DNA of 13,112 bases from Dehalococcoidia bacterium (GTDB lineage: Bacteria; Chloroflexota; Dehalococcoidia; Dehalococcoidales; UBA1222), in assembly GCA_009776515.1 (NCBI GenBank), contig WRNP01000041.1, positions 1 to 13,112 of the forward strand. Direction: 5' to 3'. The translations under genes were made by a program, and so were the position numbers. Shown piece by piece: positions 1 to 6,529 of this stretch (positions are counted from its first letter, which is position 1; each line of letters begins with the position of its first letter). The notes beneath the pieces are model-generated. The model saw only the letters and a list, made by a program, of their open reading frames with translations, was not told the DNA's origin and ran no database searches.

Positions 1-938
1 CCGGTAAGGCGGGCGACATCGTCGCCGGGGTGGTGCGGCGGGTGGAGCCGAAGCAGATCATCGTTGACTTGGGGCGCACCGAAGCCGTGATGCCTCAAAC
101 TGAGCTACTGCCCAGCGAGCATTACCGCTCCGGCCAGCGCGTGCGTGCCTATCTTCTGGAGGTCGGTCAGGCTGCCAAAGGGCCGTCTCTCACCCTCTCG
201 CGCTCTCATCCAAACTTCCTGCGCCGGCTGCTTGAGCTTGAAGTGCCCGAAGTTTACGGCGGTACGGTGGAGATAAAAGCACTGGCTCGTGAGGCTGGTA
301 TGCGCAGCAAAGTGGCCGTTACTTCTCGCCAGGAAGGCGTGGATGCGGTTGGTTGCTGTGTGGGACTGCGCGGCATCCGCATTCAGAACATCGTAAGTGA
401 ACTCGGTGGCGAAAAGATAGATGTTATCAATTGGAACCAGGATCCAGCTATTTTTATTACCCATGCCCTTAGCCCGGCTCAGGTGGTGGGCGTCAGGATA
501 GATGAAAAAAGACAATCGGCTATGGCGATCATCCCGGACAAACAGCTCTCGCTGGCCATTGGCAAAGAAGGTCAGAATGTGCGCCTCGCAGTCAAATTGA
601 CCGGATGGCGTATTGATATTAAGAGTGCCTCTGAGGCCGAGAAAGAAAAAATGGAGATTGAGGCGGCCCGTCTGGTTGCCGAAGATAAAGATAAGACCAA
701 GGAAAAAGCGACGGGAGCCGTAGGCGTCGGGGGCATCCCCGCTGAGGCTGTAGCTGCCGCTCCCGTCAAAGAGATCCGTTTCGCCGAAGATATCCTTACG
801 CCGGCTCCTGCCACCGAGAAGCCGGGTGCAAAAGACAAGAAGAAAAAGAAGGTCGGCAAAGAAAAGGCCGAAGACGGAATTCGCTTGAAGAAAGCGCGCC
901 GCGGGAGCTTCTATGATGAAGAGGGAGAAGAATACTAG
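1..938 (+). CDS. nusA: Transcription termination/antitermination factor NusA, 3' part
   Basis: NusA binds RNA polymerase and nascent RNA and modulates pausing, termination and antitermination. The frame is open from the window edge (first full codon at 3), so the N-terminal domain and start lie outside. Counting from codon 3, the visible part begins inside the S1 domain (about residues 1-62). KH1 follows, with the VGCCVGLRGIRIQNIV stretch and its GLRG loop, then KH2 with LSLAIGKEGQNVRLA. The last ~100 residues are a charged, low-complexity Lys/Glu/Ala tail ending DEEGEEY, rather than the acidic repeats of the E. coli protein. It is the first visible gene of a nusA-ylxR-infB cluster and is 17 bp from the next start. 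The family call is secure. The tail looks lineage-specific and I cannot assign it a function. Confidence 0.96.
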   Translation, partial: GKAGDIVAGVVRRVEPKQIIVDLGRTEAVMPQTELLPSEHYRSGQRVRAYLLEVGQAAKGPSLTLSRSHPNFLRRLLELEVPEVYGGTVEIKALAREAGMRSKVAVTSRQEGVDAVGCCVGLRGIRIQNIVSELGGEKIDVINWNQDPAIFITHALSPAQVVGVRIDEKRQSAMAIIPDKQLSLAIGKEGQNVRLAVKLTGWRIDIKSASEAEKEKMEIEAARLVAEDKDKTKEKATGAVGVGGIPAEAVAAAPVKEIRFAEDILTPAPATEKPGAKDKKKKKVGKEKAEDGIRLKKARRGSFYDEEGEEY

Positions 939-955
939 CGCCTGGTGAATAAGCC

Positions 956-1252
956 GTGAAACAGGCCGGGACGGTAAGACGTAAAATTCCTCAGCGCACT
1001 TGTGTTGCCTGTCGGCAGACAGGCAATAAGAGTGGGCTTATACGCCTGGTGAGACAGCCAAACGGAGAGGTGGTTGTGGATGAAATCGGCCGGGCACCGG
1101 GGCGGGGGGCTTACCTCTGCCGTCGGGTGAAATGCTGGGAGGAAGCTCCGGCCCAGTTGGATCATGCCCTGAAGACTCATCTCCTTTCGGAAGCGAAGGA
1201 AAGGTTGCTGGCTCTGGGCAGAGAGATTGCTGCAAACGAGCAATGGGCGTAG
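956..1252 (+). CDS. rnpM: YlxR/RnpM family RNA-binding protein (DUF448)
   Basis: This small basic protein (98 aa) belongs to the YlxR family, whose Bacillus subtilis member was described as an RNase P modulator. The signatures are visible: RTCVACR at residues 14-20 and GRAPGRGAYLC at 45-55, the conserved core that contacts RNA. The start is GTG, 17 bp after the nusA stop, with only a weak upstream ribosome binding site, which suggests translational coupling to nusA. The position between nusA and infB is the usual one for this family. Length is typical (about 90-100 aa). The RNase P role is family knowledge and is not shown by the sequence here. Confidence 0.93.
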   Translation: MKQAGTVRRKIPQRTCVACRQTGNKSGLIRLVRQPNGEVVVDEIGRAPGRGAYLCRRVKCWEEAPAQLDHALKTHLLSEAKERLLALGREIAANEQWA

Positions 1253-1282
1253 CGGAAAGGCAGCTAAGGTAGGGAAAAACTA

Positions 1283-3061
1283 GTGGTTGAACAGACAGAA
1301 CCGACAACGAGTATTGAACTTCCGCCAAGTTTAAGTGTGCGGCAACTTGCCGAGGCCTTAAAAGCGGGGGCAGTGGATGTTATTAAGGCCCTCATGCGTC
1401 AAGGCATCATGGCCAACATCAATCAAGTCATAGACTACGAGGTGGCGGCTAAGGTGGCCGAGGGGTTAGGCGTTGCCGTCTGCCCTCAGCCGCAGGGAGC
1501 GCGTCGGGCCTCGGTGATTTCCGAAATTAAGAAGCAACAGCAACTTGCCGAGGAACAAGGCAACCTAAAGCCACGTCCGCCGGTGGTTACCATCATGGGC
1601 CACGTGGACCATGGCAAGACGCGCCTTTTGGACGCCATTCGCCAGACGCATGTTATGGAGGGCGAGGCCGGTGGCATCACTCAGCACATCGGTGCCTATC
1701 AGGCCGAGATCAGCGGTCAAAAAATCACTTTTCTGGATACCCCGGGACACGAGGCTTTTACAGCTATGCGTGCCCGTGGAGCTCAGGTTACCGACGTTAC
1801 CGTGTTAGTGGTGGCAGCTGACGACGGCGTTATGCCGCAGACTCTGGAGGCCATTGCCCATGCCAAGGCGGCTGAGGTGCCCATTGTGGTGGCCATCAAC
1901 AAAATGGACAAGCCAGAGGTCAATGCTGACATGGTCAAGAGGCAGCTCGCCGATGCGGGATTGGTGGTGGAGGAATGGGGCGGCGACACCATTGCGGCCC
2001 CGGTCTCAGCCAAAACAGGTCAGGGCATCCCTGAGTTGTTAGAAAGCCTTTTGCTGGTGGCTGAAATGGAAAACCTGCGAGCTGATCCCACCCAGCCTGC
2101 CAAGGGGGTGGTGGTTGAGTCGCGCATGGATAAGACCCGTGGCCCCTTGGCGACCGTGCTGGTGCATGATGGCACCTTGCGCCCCGGCGATTTGGTGGTG
2201 GTGGGCACCACCAGCGGGCGTATCAAGGCCATGTTCAACGACACAGGCAAACAGATACGCCGAGCCGGGCCGGCCACCCCAGTGGCCATCCTCGGCTTGC
2301 AAAAGGTGCCGGAGGTAGGCGATCCGGTGGCGGTGGTTGCCGGCGAACGCCAGATGCGGGCTATCGTTGAGGAAAACCAAAAGCAAGCAGCTGGGGAAGC
2401 CAGGCCGATCAGTTTAAGCACCCTCTTTGATCAAATCAATCAGGGCGTGGTTAAAGAACTGGCACTCGTCCTTAAAACTGACGTCCAGGGCAGTCTTGAG
2501 CCTATCAGAACCTCGCTCTTGCGGCTGTCCACCCCTGAGGTCAAGGTGAACATCATTCACAGTGCGTCGGGAAATGTGAACGAAAATGATGTCAATCTAG
2601 CCATTGCTTCGCGGGGTTTGGTCATCGCTTTTAACACAGGAGTCGAGGACAATGCTCAGCGCCGAGCAGAAGCGGAAAGTATAGACGTGCGCCGTTACCG
2701 CATCATCTACGAACTCATCGACGATGTTGAGCGTGCCCTAAAAGGCCTCAAAGAGCCTGAGTATAAGGAAATTGTCGAGGGACGCGCTCAAGTAAAGCAG
2801 GTGTTTTCGGGCGCTAAGAAGATACAGGTGGCGGGAGTAGCTGTGCTTGAAGGCGTGGTGCGCCGCGATGCGGAGGTACGCCTTAGGCGCGGTGATAAGC
2901 TGGTGCTCGATTCAGCCGTGGCCAGCCTTAGGCGCTTCAAGGATAACGTGCGTGAGGTTGCTGCAGGCTATGAGTGCGGCGTGGAGATCAAGGATTGCAA
3001 CGATTTCCAGGTGGGTGATGTGCTGGAGTTTTACCGGCAGGAAAAGACCCCGGTTTCATGA
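1283..3061 (+). CDS. infB: Translation initiation factor IF-2, short form
   Basis: IF-2 is the GTPase that brings fMet-tRNA to the 30S subunit and promotes subunit joining. All G motifs are visible: G1 GHVDHGKT at 106-113, G2 region GGITQHIGAY at about 130-139, G3 DTPGHEAF at 152-159, G4 NKMDK at 206-210 and G5 SAKTG at 242-246. An IF2_N module (about residues 14-63) precedes them. Domain II, IF-2 domain 3 and the C2 tRNA-binding domain follow. At 592 aa it is much shorter than the E. coli (890) or B. subtilis (716) proteins. It has one IF2_N module and only a ~40-residue linker to the G domain, as I recall for Dehalococcoides-type IF-2. The start is GTG, preceded by AAGGTAGGG at 1266-1274. 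The spacing of 30 bp from rnpM fits an operon. Confidence 0.97.
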   Translation: MVEQTEPTTSIELPPSLSVRQLAEALKAGAVDVIKALMRQGIMANINQVIDYEVAAKVAEGLGVAVCPQPQGARRASVISEIKKQQQLAEEQGNLKPRPPVVTIMGHVDHGKTRLLDAIRQTHVMEGEAGGITQHIGAYQAEISGQKITFLDTPGHEAFTAMRARGAQVTDVTVLVVAADDGVMPQTLEAIAHAKAAEVPIVVAINKMDKPEVNADMVKRQLADAGLVVEEWGGDTIAAPVSAKTGQGIPELLESLLLVAEMENLRADPTQPAKGVVVESRMDKTRGPLATVLVHDGTLRPGDLVVVGTTSGRIKAMFNDTGKQIRRAGPATPVAILGLQKVPEVGDPVAVVAGERQMRAIVEENQKQAAGEARPISLSTLFDQINQGVVKELALVLKTDVQGSLEPIRTSLLRLSTPEVKVNIIHSASGNVNENDVNLAIASRGLVIAFNTGVEDNAQRRAEAESIDVRRYRIIYELIDDVERALKGLKEPEYKEIVEGRAQVKQVFSGAKKIQVAGVAVLEGVVRRDAEVRLRRGDKLVLDSAVASLRRFKDNVREVAAGYECGVEIKDCNDFQVGDVLEFYRQEKTPVS

Positions 3062-3126
3062 TGGTTGATGCCCTGGTGCCAATGAGACTCGGAGTTTAGA
3101 ACACTGCTGATCAAGGTAGCATTACT

Positions 3127-3146
3127 GGAACTGTACTTCGGTTTTT
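3127..3146 (+). terminator. Possible weak terminator after infB
   Basis: A short hairpin AACTG/CGGTT (3129-3133 with 3139-3143, one T-G wobble, 5-nt loop) runs straight into a T-run at 3142-3146. The stem is weak. It lies in the 177-bp gap between infB (stop 3061) and rbfA (start 3239), where an additional regulatory boundary would be plausible. The gap otherwise contains no convincing gene: the short ATG frame at 3058 gives only 13 codons. Confidence 0.22.
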
Positions 3147-3238
3147 AACTGGTAACCATGTTGGACATATTCCGTGTAAACGTTGTGCCTGTTAGGGGTT
3201 ATTTAGTCTGGTTATATAGTTTCAATTGAGGAAATCTC

Positions 3239-3601
3239 ATGTCCCATCGTGTAGAAAGAGTAAATAGTCTTATACGCCATGAACTATCGGAGCTTCTGCG
3301 CCGCGAGATAAAAGATCCTGCTCTGTCTGGGATGATCTCCATCACTGCAGTAGAGACCGCTTCTGACTTGAAGTATGCCAAGGTTTTTGTGAGCAGTCTG
3401 GGTGGGGTGACAGAGAGAGATGAGGTCTTGGGCGGCCTCCGCCGAGCGGGGGGCTTTATCCGCACCGAGCTTGCTAAGGATCTTGACCTGCGCTATGTTC
3501 CAGAGCTTGACTTCCGTTGGGATGAGTCTTTGGAGCAGGGGGCGCATCTCTTAGAGCTGCTGGATAAGGTCAAAGCGCCGACGGATAATCCCTCAAAATA
3601 A
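3239..3601 (+). CDS. rbfA: Ribosome-binding factor A
   Basis: RbfA binds the immature 30S subunit and helps process the 5' end of 16S rRNA. The 120-aa protein has the family's single KH-like fold. The start MSHRVERVNSLIRHELSELL is typical of RbfA. It also has the IKDP motif at about 24-27, the SDLKYAKVFVS strand at 42-52, and the segment LRRAGGFIRTELAKDL (67-82), where the AxG kink (A70-G71-G72) replaces the canonical KH GxxG. It ends with LRYVPELDFRWD. The ATG is preceded by GAGGAAA at 3228-3234. It is separated from infB by 177 bp, more than elsewhere in this cluster, so it may also have its own promoter. B. subtilis carries ylxP (DUF503) between infB and rbfA, and that gene is not seen here. 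Confidence 0.95.
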   Translation: MSHRVERVNSLIRHELSELLRREIKDPALSGMISITAVETASDLKYAKVFVSSLGGVTERDEVLGGLRRAGGFIRTELAKDLDLRYVPELDFRWDESLEQGAHLLELLDKVKAPTDNPSK

Positions 3602-3655
3602 GCCTCCGTGTCTTCCGGCGGGGTCTTGCAGATTTGGAAATTGGGATTGCTTGTT

Positions 3656-4588
3656 ATGGATGGTATCATCAACGTCAGCAAACCCTCAGGCCCCACCTCT
3701 TTTGCCATTGTAGCGCAGCTTAGACGTCTTACCAAAGAGAAACGGGTTGGTCACGGCGGTACTTTGGATCCGCTGGCGGCGGGGGTTCTGCCGCTTTTCC
3801 TGGGCCGGGCGACGCGCCTGGTGGAGTATTTGCAGGAATACCCTAAGACCTATCTGGCTGGGGTCACTTTGGGTGTAGCCACGGACACTTATGATGCCGG
3901 GGGTCGGGTGGTGGCTACGGCCGATGCCTCAGGGATAACGTCTCAGGCGATAGCGGTGTCACTGGATTCTTTCAGGGGAACGATCACCCAGATACCTCCG
4001 GCCTATAGTGCCATCAAACAGAACGGGCGGCCTCTCTACGAATTGGCACGGCAAGGACTGATGCCCGTGGTTGATCCTCGCCAGGTAAGCATCTATCGGC
4101 TGGAGATTGTTGACTACCAGCCTCCGTTGCTTACCCTGGATATTGAGTGTAGCAAGGGCACCTATATCCGTTCGCTGGCTAACGACTTAGGGCAAATACT
4201 CGGGGTAGGGGCCCACCTAGCTAGTCTAGTGCGTACAGCCTATGGTCCGTTTGACATAAATGATGCCATCAGGCCGGAGCGGCTGACGCAAGCGGCGGCG
4301 GAAGATACGCTCACCACACTTGTGCGACCACTGGATGCCGTGCTCGCGTTCTGGCCGCTGGTGACCCTGACGAAGGAGCAAGAGCAGGATGTTTGCTTTG
4401 GTCGGCAGCTTGCTCTAGAGGCGAGAGAGGCGAGACGCCTGCGCGCGTACGATGAGGGTGGGCATTTCCTCGCATTGCTATGCTTGGATAGCGAGACTGG
4501 GGCTTGGCAGCCGACCAAGGTGTTCGGTACAAAGGCTGATATCCAGCGGGGCTTCCCAGGGAGAGATGTGAGAGGCATGGTGCGGTGA
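3656..4588 (+). CDS. truB: tRNA pseudouridine(55) synthase TruB
   Basis: TruB isomerises U55 in the T-loop of tRNAs. From the ATG at 3656 the product is 310 aa, a usual length. The frame also has a GTG at 3608 that would add 16 residues, but TruB proteins normally begin M-DGIINVSKPSGPTS as here, so 3656 is preferred. Visible motifs are GHGGTLDPLAAGVL with the catalytic Asp38, PPAYSAIKQNGRPLYELAR in the catalytic core, and CSKGTYIRSLANDLG. A C-terminal TruB_C/PUA-like part covers roughly the last 70 residues. It begins 54 bp after rbfA and is probably co-transcribed with it. It is the last gene of the conserved cluster, and the accessory island begins immediately downstream. Confidence 0.95.
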   Translation: MDGIINVSKPSGPTSFAIVAQLRRLTKEKRVGHGGTLDPLAAGVLPLFLGRATRLVEYLQEYPKTYLAGVTLGVATDTYDAGGRVVATADASGITSQAIAVSLDSFRGTITQIPPAYSAIKQNGRPLYELARQGLMPVVDPRQVSIYRLEIVDYQPPLLTLDIECSKGTYIRSLANDLGQILGVGAHLASLVRTAYGPFDINDAIRPERLTQAAAEDTLTTLVRPLDAVLAFWPLVTLTKEQEQDVCFGRQLALEAREARRLRAYDEGGHFLALLCLDSETGAWQPTKVFGTKADIQRGFPGRDVRGMVR

Positions 4589-4696
4589 GCGCTTGGGTGC
4601 CACGGGCAGTTCACAGCGCTAGGATGACAACCTCTTTGTAAGTGTGGCAAAGCACCATTGATCATATCCTTAAAGAGGGAGGATATATAAACCTAA

Positions 4697-4796
4697 GGTC
4701 ACCTCTAAAAACCCCCGTCGATTTGCTCCAAAAACGAAACAATGAACCTGTCGCCATTTACCAAATTGCTAGGGTTGATAGTTTTTAGAGGTGACC
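4697..4796. mobile_element. 100-bp MITE, IS5-like target duplication
   Basis: The element is exactly 100 bp between 16-bp perfect terminal inverted repeats: GGTCACCTCTAAAAAC at 4697-4712 and its reverse complement at 4781-4796. It is flanked on both sides by a 4-bp direct repeat, CTAA (4693-4696 and 4797-4800). It is far too short to encode a transposase, so it would have been moved in trans. A CTAA duplication fits the YTAR target preference known for IS5-group elements. The family link is therefore an inference from target site and TIR style only. Confidence 0.8.
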
Positions 4797-4800
4797 CTAA

Positions 4801-4896
4801 GTGAATGATCTGCTTCGGGCTTTCCGAACAGCCGTAGGAAATGGGTTGGTACAGCTGGTTCGTCCCAAATCTATCTGGTATGGTAGAAGGAGATAG
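4801..4896 (+). CDS. 31-codon open frame between the MITE and the 81-aa gene; possible gene tail
   Basis: A GTG frame encodes 31 residues, beginning VNDLLRAFRTAVGNGLVQ and ending IWYGRRR, with the stop TAG at 4894-4896. The GTG directly follows the CTAA duplication of the MITE, and AGAGGTGA inside the MITE terminus (4787-4794) sits at ribosome binding site distance. The stop lies three bases before the ATG of the next gene, so translation could be coupled. I do not recognise the product. It could be the remaining tail of a gene, for example a toxin upstream of its immunity gene, or simply chance. An in-frame TAA just upstream would also have been there before the MITE inserted. Confidence 0.25.
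   Translation: MNDLLRAFRTAVGNGLVQLVRPKSIWYGRRR
4866..4878 (+). repeat. 13-bp direct repeat, copy 1 (copy 2 at 6966-6978)
   Basis: CAAATCTATCTGG occurs at 4866-4878 and again, identical and in the same orientation, at 6966-6978. The two copies bracket the stretch holding the small genes and fragments. One such 13-mer pair is about what chance would give in a window of this size, so its meaning rests on the position only. Confidence 0.35.
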
Positions 4897-4899
4897 CAC

Positions 4900-5145
4900 A
4901 TGAGACTGCTCAACGGCAATTCAGAGGATCGCTTAGAAAACGTAATCATTTATTTGAAAAAAAATGAAGTAGTTTTCTTGATCGGGGCGTTAGAAAATCT
5001 ATTGAATGCAGAAGAGAAGGGCATGGGCCACTATCATGTTAATGATTCGGATTATACCCACGAAATCACGGTTGCTATGTATGATGAAAATAACTTAGAT
5101 AGGTTTGATCAGCGATCCCAAAAATTGATATTAGAAGATAATTAA
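4900..5145 (+). CDS. 81-aa hypothetical protein, immunity-like
   Basis: This is a small acidic soluble protein without signal peptide or membrane segment. The ATG has a strong ribosome binding site, AAGGAGA at 4887-4893, six bases upstream, so it is probably expressed. The sequence runs from an N-terminal helix-like part (LKKNEVVFLIGALENLLN, about residues 19-36) into GHYHVNDSDYTHEITVAMYD (about 43-62), a His/Asp-rich strand segment. The small size, the acidity and the neighbouring toxin-like fragments suggest an immunity protein of a polymorphic toxin system. I cannot name a family with certainty, and its cognate toxin is not identifiable. Base composition is richer in AT than the flanking housekeeping genes, consistent with acquisition by transfer. 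Confidence 0.6.
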   Translation: MRLLNGNSEDRLENVIIYLKKNEVVFLIGALENLLNAEEKGMGHYHVNDSDYTHEITVAMYDENNLDRFDQRSQKLILEDN

Positions 5146-5168
5146 GCCACAAATTGAAATGCCTGTAG

Positions 5169-5390
5169 CTTTTTAATGTCTATTCGCATCAACTCAGACC
5201 AGCAACCGCACAATATTCGGACAGGTATCCGCATGGTAACCGGTACTGGGCTGGCACCTCAATGATCAATGATTTAAACAAGGGGAAGCCGTATTCCAAT
5301 ACGATAAACATAAACGGGCAGGATGTAACCATAGTTGCTACACCTGGACAAAGTGGAGCATGGGAAATTGCGGTAACCATGACAAAATAA
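5169..5390 (+). pseudogene. Start-less C-terminal fragment, toxin-tail-like
   Basis: The frame is open for 73 residues from 5169 (after a TAG at 5166) to the TAA at 5388-5390, but has no start codon before the ATG at 5262, which would give 42 aa. The text reads like real protein: YSDRYPHGNRYWAGTSMINDL, then YSNTININGQDVTIVATPG and GAWEIAVTM, a predicted run of beta strands ending at the stop. Strand-rich tips of this kind are common at the C-termini of secreted polymorphic toxins. No ribosome binding site fits the ATG at 5262. The next gene (5461) follows 70 bp later with a good ribosome binding site, the order expected for toxin then immunity. I see no similarity strong enough to name a toxin family. 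Confidence 0.45.
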
Positions 5391-5460
5391 CCCAAGCAAC
5401 ACCCGCCACCCTATTTAGAAATATTGGATTTAGCGGTTTCGCTATGCCAGGAGGCTAGGC

Positions 5461-5964
5461 ATGATGAATAAAAATGTTGTCTTGATGTCGCTTGTAGTCT
5501 TCTTGTTGTTCGTAACATTTATTATAATCGGCGTACTTCTGTTGTATTTGTTTGCTAAGAAAAGAGGGCGTAGAGACGCATTTTACAGTATACGGAAGAA
5601 TTTCAATAAGAATCACCCCATCATCTCGAAGCTGATAACAATAATACCGACAATACTGCTGAGTTCTTTGTTTCTTTGGCATATATCAACACATATGAGG
5701 GATTTACTTAGTGACGAAGTGTTGATCTGCGAAGGTAGGGTTATTGATGTAAGTTCGGGTTATTTATTCAATAATTACGTACATATAGATGACGGGACAA
5801 CGGTAATAAATTATCGCAATAATTTTGATATTGAATTAGGGAAGTCTTACGTATTTTATTACGCGCCAAATACAAAAATAATCATGAAAATTGAGCCCGA
5901 CTTAACCCATTTATCTTGGGGTTGGGCATTCCAAATCTGCCACCAATTCAATTGCGACTGTTAA
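5461..5964 (+). CDS. 167-aa hypothetical membrane protein
   Basis: The start ATG (followed at once by a second ATG) has the ribosome binding site AGGAGG at about 5450-5455. The N-terminal half has two hydrophobic segments, about residues 6-32 and 58-75, separated by a strongly basic loop (KKRGRRDAFYSIRKNFNKN), which by the positive-inside rule should face the cytoplasm. The C-terminal half (about 85-150) looks like a beta-rich soluble domain (EGRVIDVSSG, HIDDGTTVINYR, GKSYVFYYAP) and would then face outward. It ends with a Cys-containing tail (QICHQFNCDC). I do not recognise the family. Its place directly after a toxin-like fragment makes a membrane-bound immunity protein a reasonable guess, but a general small membrane protein is equally compatible. 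Confidence 0.65.
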   Translation: MMNKNVVLMSLVVFLLFVTFIIIGVLLLYLFAKKRGRRDAFYSIRKNFNKNHPIISKLITIIPTILLSSLFLWHISTHMRDLLSDEVLICEGRVIDVSSGYLFNNYVHIDDGTTVINYRNNFDIELGKSYVFYYAPNTKIIMKIEPDLTHLSWGWAFQICHQFNCDC

Positions 5965-5971
5965 CCAATGA

Positions 5972-6165
5972 ATATCGCAAGGATTGCAGATAGCCAACAG
6001 CTTTACTGTAAACAGCCGCGATTCTTATTACACAGTTGTGAACACGGGGGAGTCATCGGCGCTAACGGTGAACAGTTCTTAAAAATCATGTTCACAGTTA
6101 GCGGGCGAATAATTATGGCATACCCCGTGTTTGCTCCGCGAGGCAAAGAGGTGGTTGTATTTTAA
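5972..6165 (+). pseudogene. Frameshifted C-terminal fragment, toxin-tail-like
   Basis: Two frames each carry half of what looks like one protein end. From 5972 to the TAA at 6080-6082 one frame reads IANSFTVNSRDSYYTVV and NTGESSALTVNS. The frame one base earlier continues as GANGEQFLKIMFTVSGRIIM and AYPVFAPRGKEVVVF to the stop at 6163-6165. A 65-residue frame opens at ATG 5968 and runs in this second frame, but its first half reads poorly. FLKIMFTVSGRIIMAYPV resembles the strand-turn-strand ends (x-G-x-I-I-x-A-Y-P) seen in several secreted nuclease toxin tips. The immunity-like gene at 6192 follows 27 bp later. A frameshift somewhere around 6040-6080 would explain the pattern. The toxin assignment is inference. 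Confidence 0.4.
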
Positions 6166-6191
6166 CTTGTGCAATAGAGTGTAAGCCAAAG

Positions 6192-6527
6192 ATGCATGCA
6201 GCAGAGTTAATCAATATGCACCTCTATGATGTGTTGCGGGATGAACGAGATTTCAAGATTTCCGTTAATCAACGGACATTCTTCCATGAACCACTCTTCC
6301 CGATTTTGGAGCTCGTTTTATGTTGTCAACAATGGCTAAGAAGTGCTGACGTTGATTTTGTTTACAGCACCTTAGAAAGCGAAGACAATCCCCTTCTGGC
6401 ACTCCGTAGATCAAAGGGCGGATGGAGAATTAAGTCTGCGTGGCAGAAATTTGAATGCGATACAGTTTTTTCAGATAATGATGTTCAGGATTTCGTCAGG
6501 AGTATAGTCTCTCAAGTGGTAGTTTAG
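6192..6527 (+). CDS. 111-aa hypothetical protein, immunity-like
   Basis: This is a soluble 111-residue protein without signal or membrane segment. Conserved-looking text is FFHEPLFPILELVLCCQQWL (about 30-49), ESEDNPLLALRR (about 62-73), GGWRIKSAWQKFEC (76-89) and a C-terminal helix (DVQDFVRSIVSQV). The pattern of an 'EPLFP' helix followed by 'GGW.I.S.WQ.FE' reminds me of small immunity-type proteins of polymorphic toxin loci such as DUF7878-like ones, but I hold that only loosely. The ATG at 6192 has no clear ribosome binding site. The frame is open further upstream, and Met9 (6216) is an alternative. It sits between two toxin-like fragments (5972-6165 and 6530-6810), fitting the alternating order of the island. 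Confidence 0.55.
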   Translation: MHAAELINMHLYDVLRDERDFKISVNQRTFFHEPLFPILELVLCCQQWLRSADVDFVYSTLESEDNPLLALRRSKGGWRIKSAWQKFECDTVFSDNDVQDFVRSIVSQVVV

Positions 6528-6529
6528 GT

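Larger units (their letters stand above)
4589..4899. other. Island edge: MITE and degraded sequence between truB and the first small gene
   Basis: No convincing full gene lies here. Left of the MITE is a hairpin ATATCCT (4664-4670)/AGGATAT (4680-4686) with a 9-nt loop and no T-run, so it does not read as a terminator. Within it AGGGAGGA (4676-4683) looks like a ribosome binding site that leads into the MITE and not into a start codon. The MITE occupies 4697-4796. Right of it is a 31-codon GTG frame ending at 4896. There is no clear terminator for truB. Confidence 0.6.

Noticed and set aside
4705..4899. 64-aa minus-strand frame overlapping the MITE, considered as a transposase remnant
   Set aside because: It covers most of the MITE plus unrelated flanking sequence, so it cannot be one ancestral gene; the MITE part is too short to show transposase motifs.
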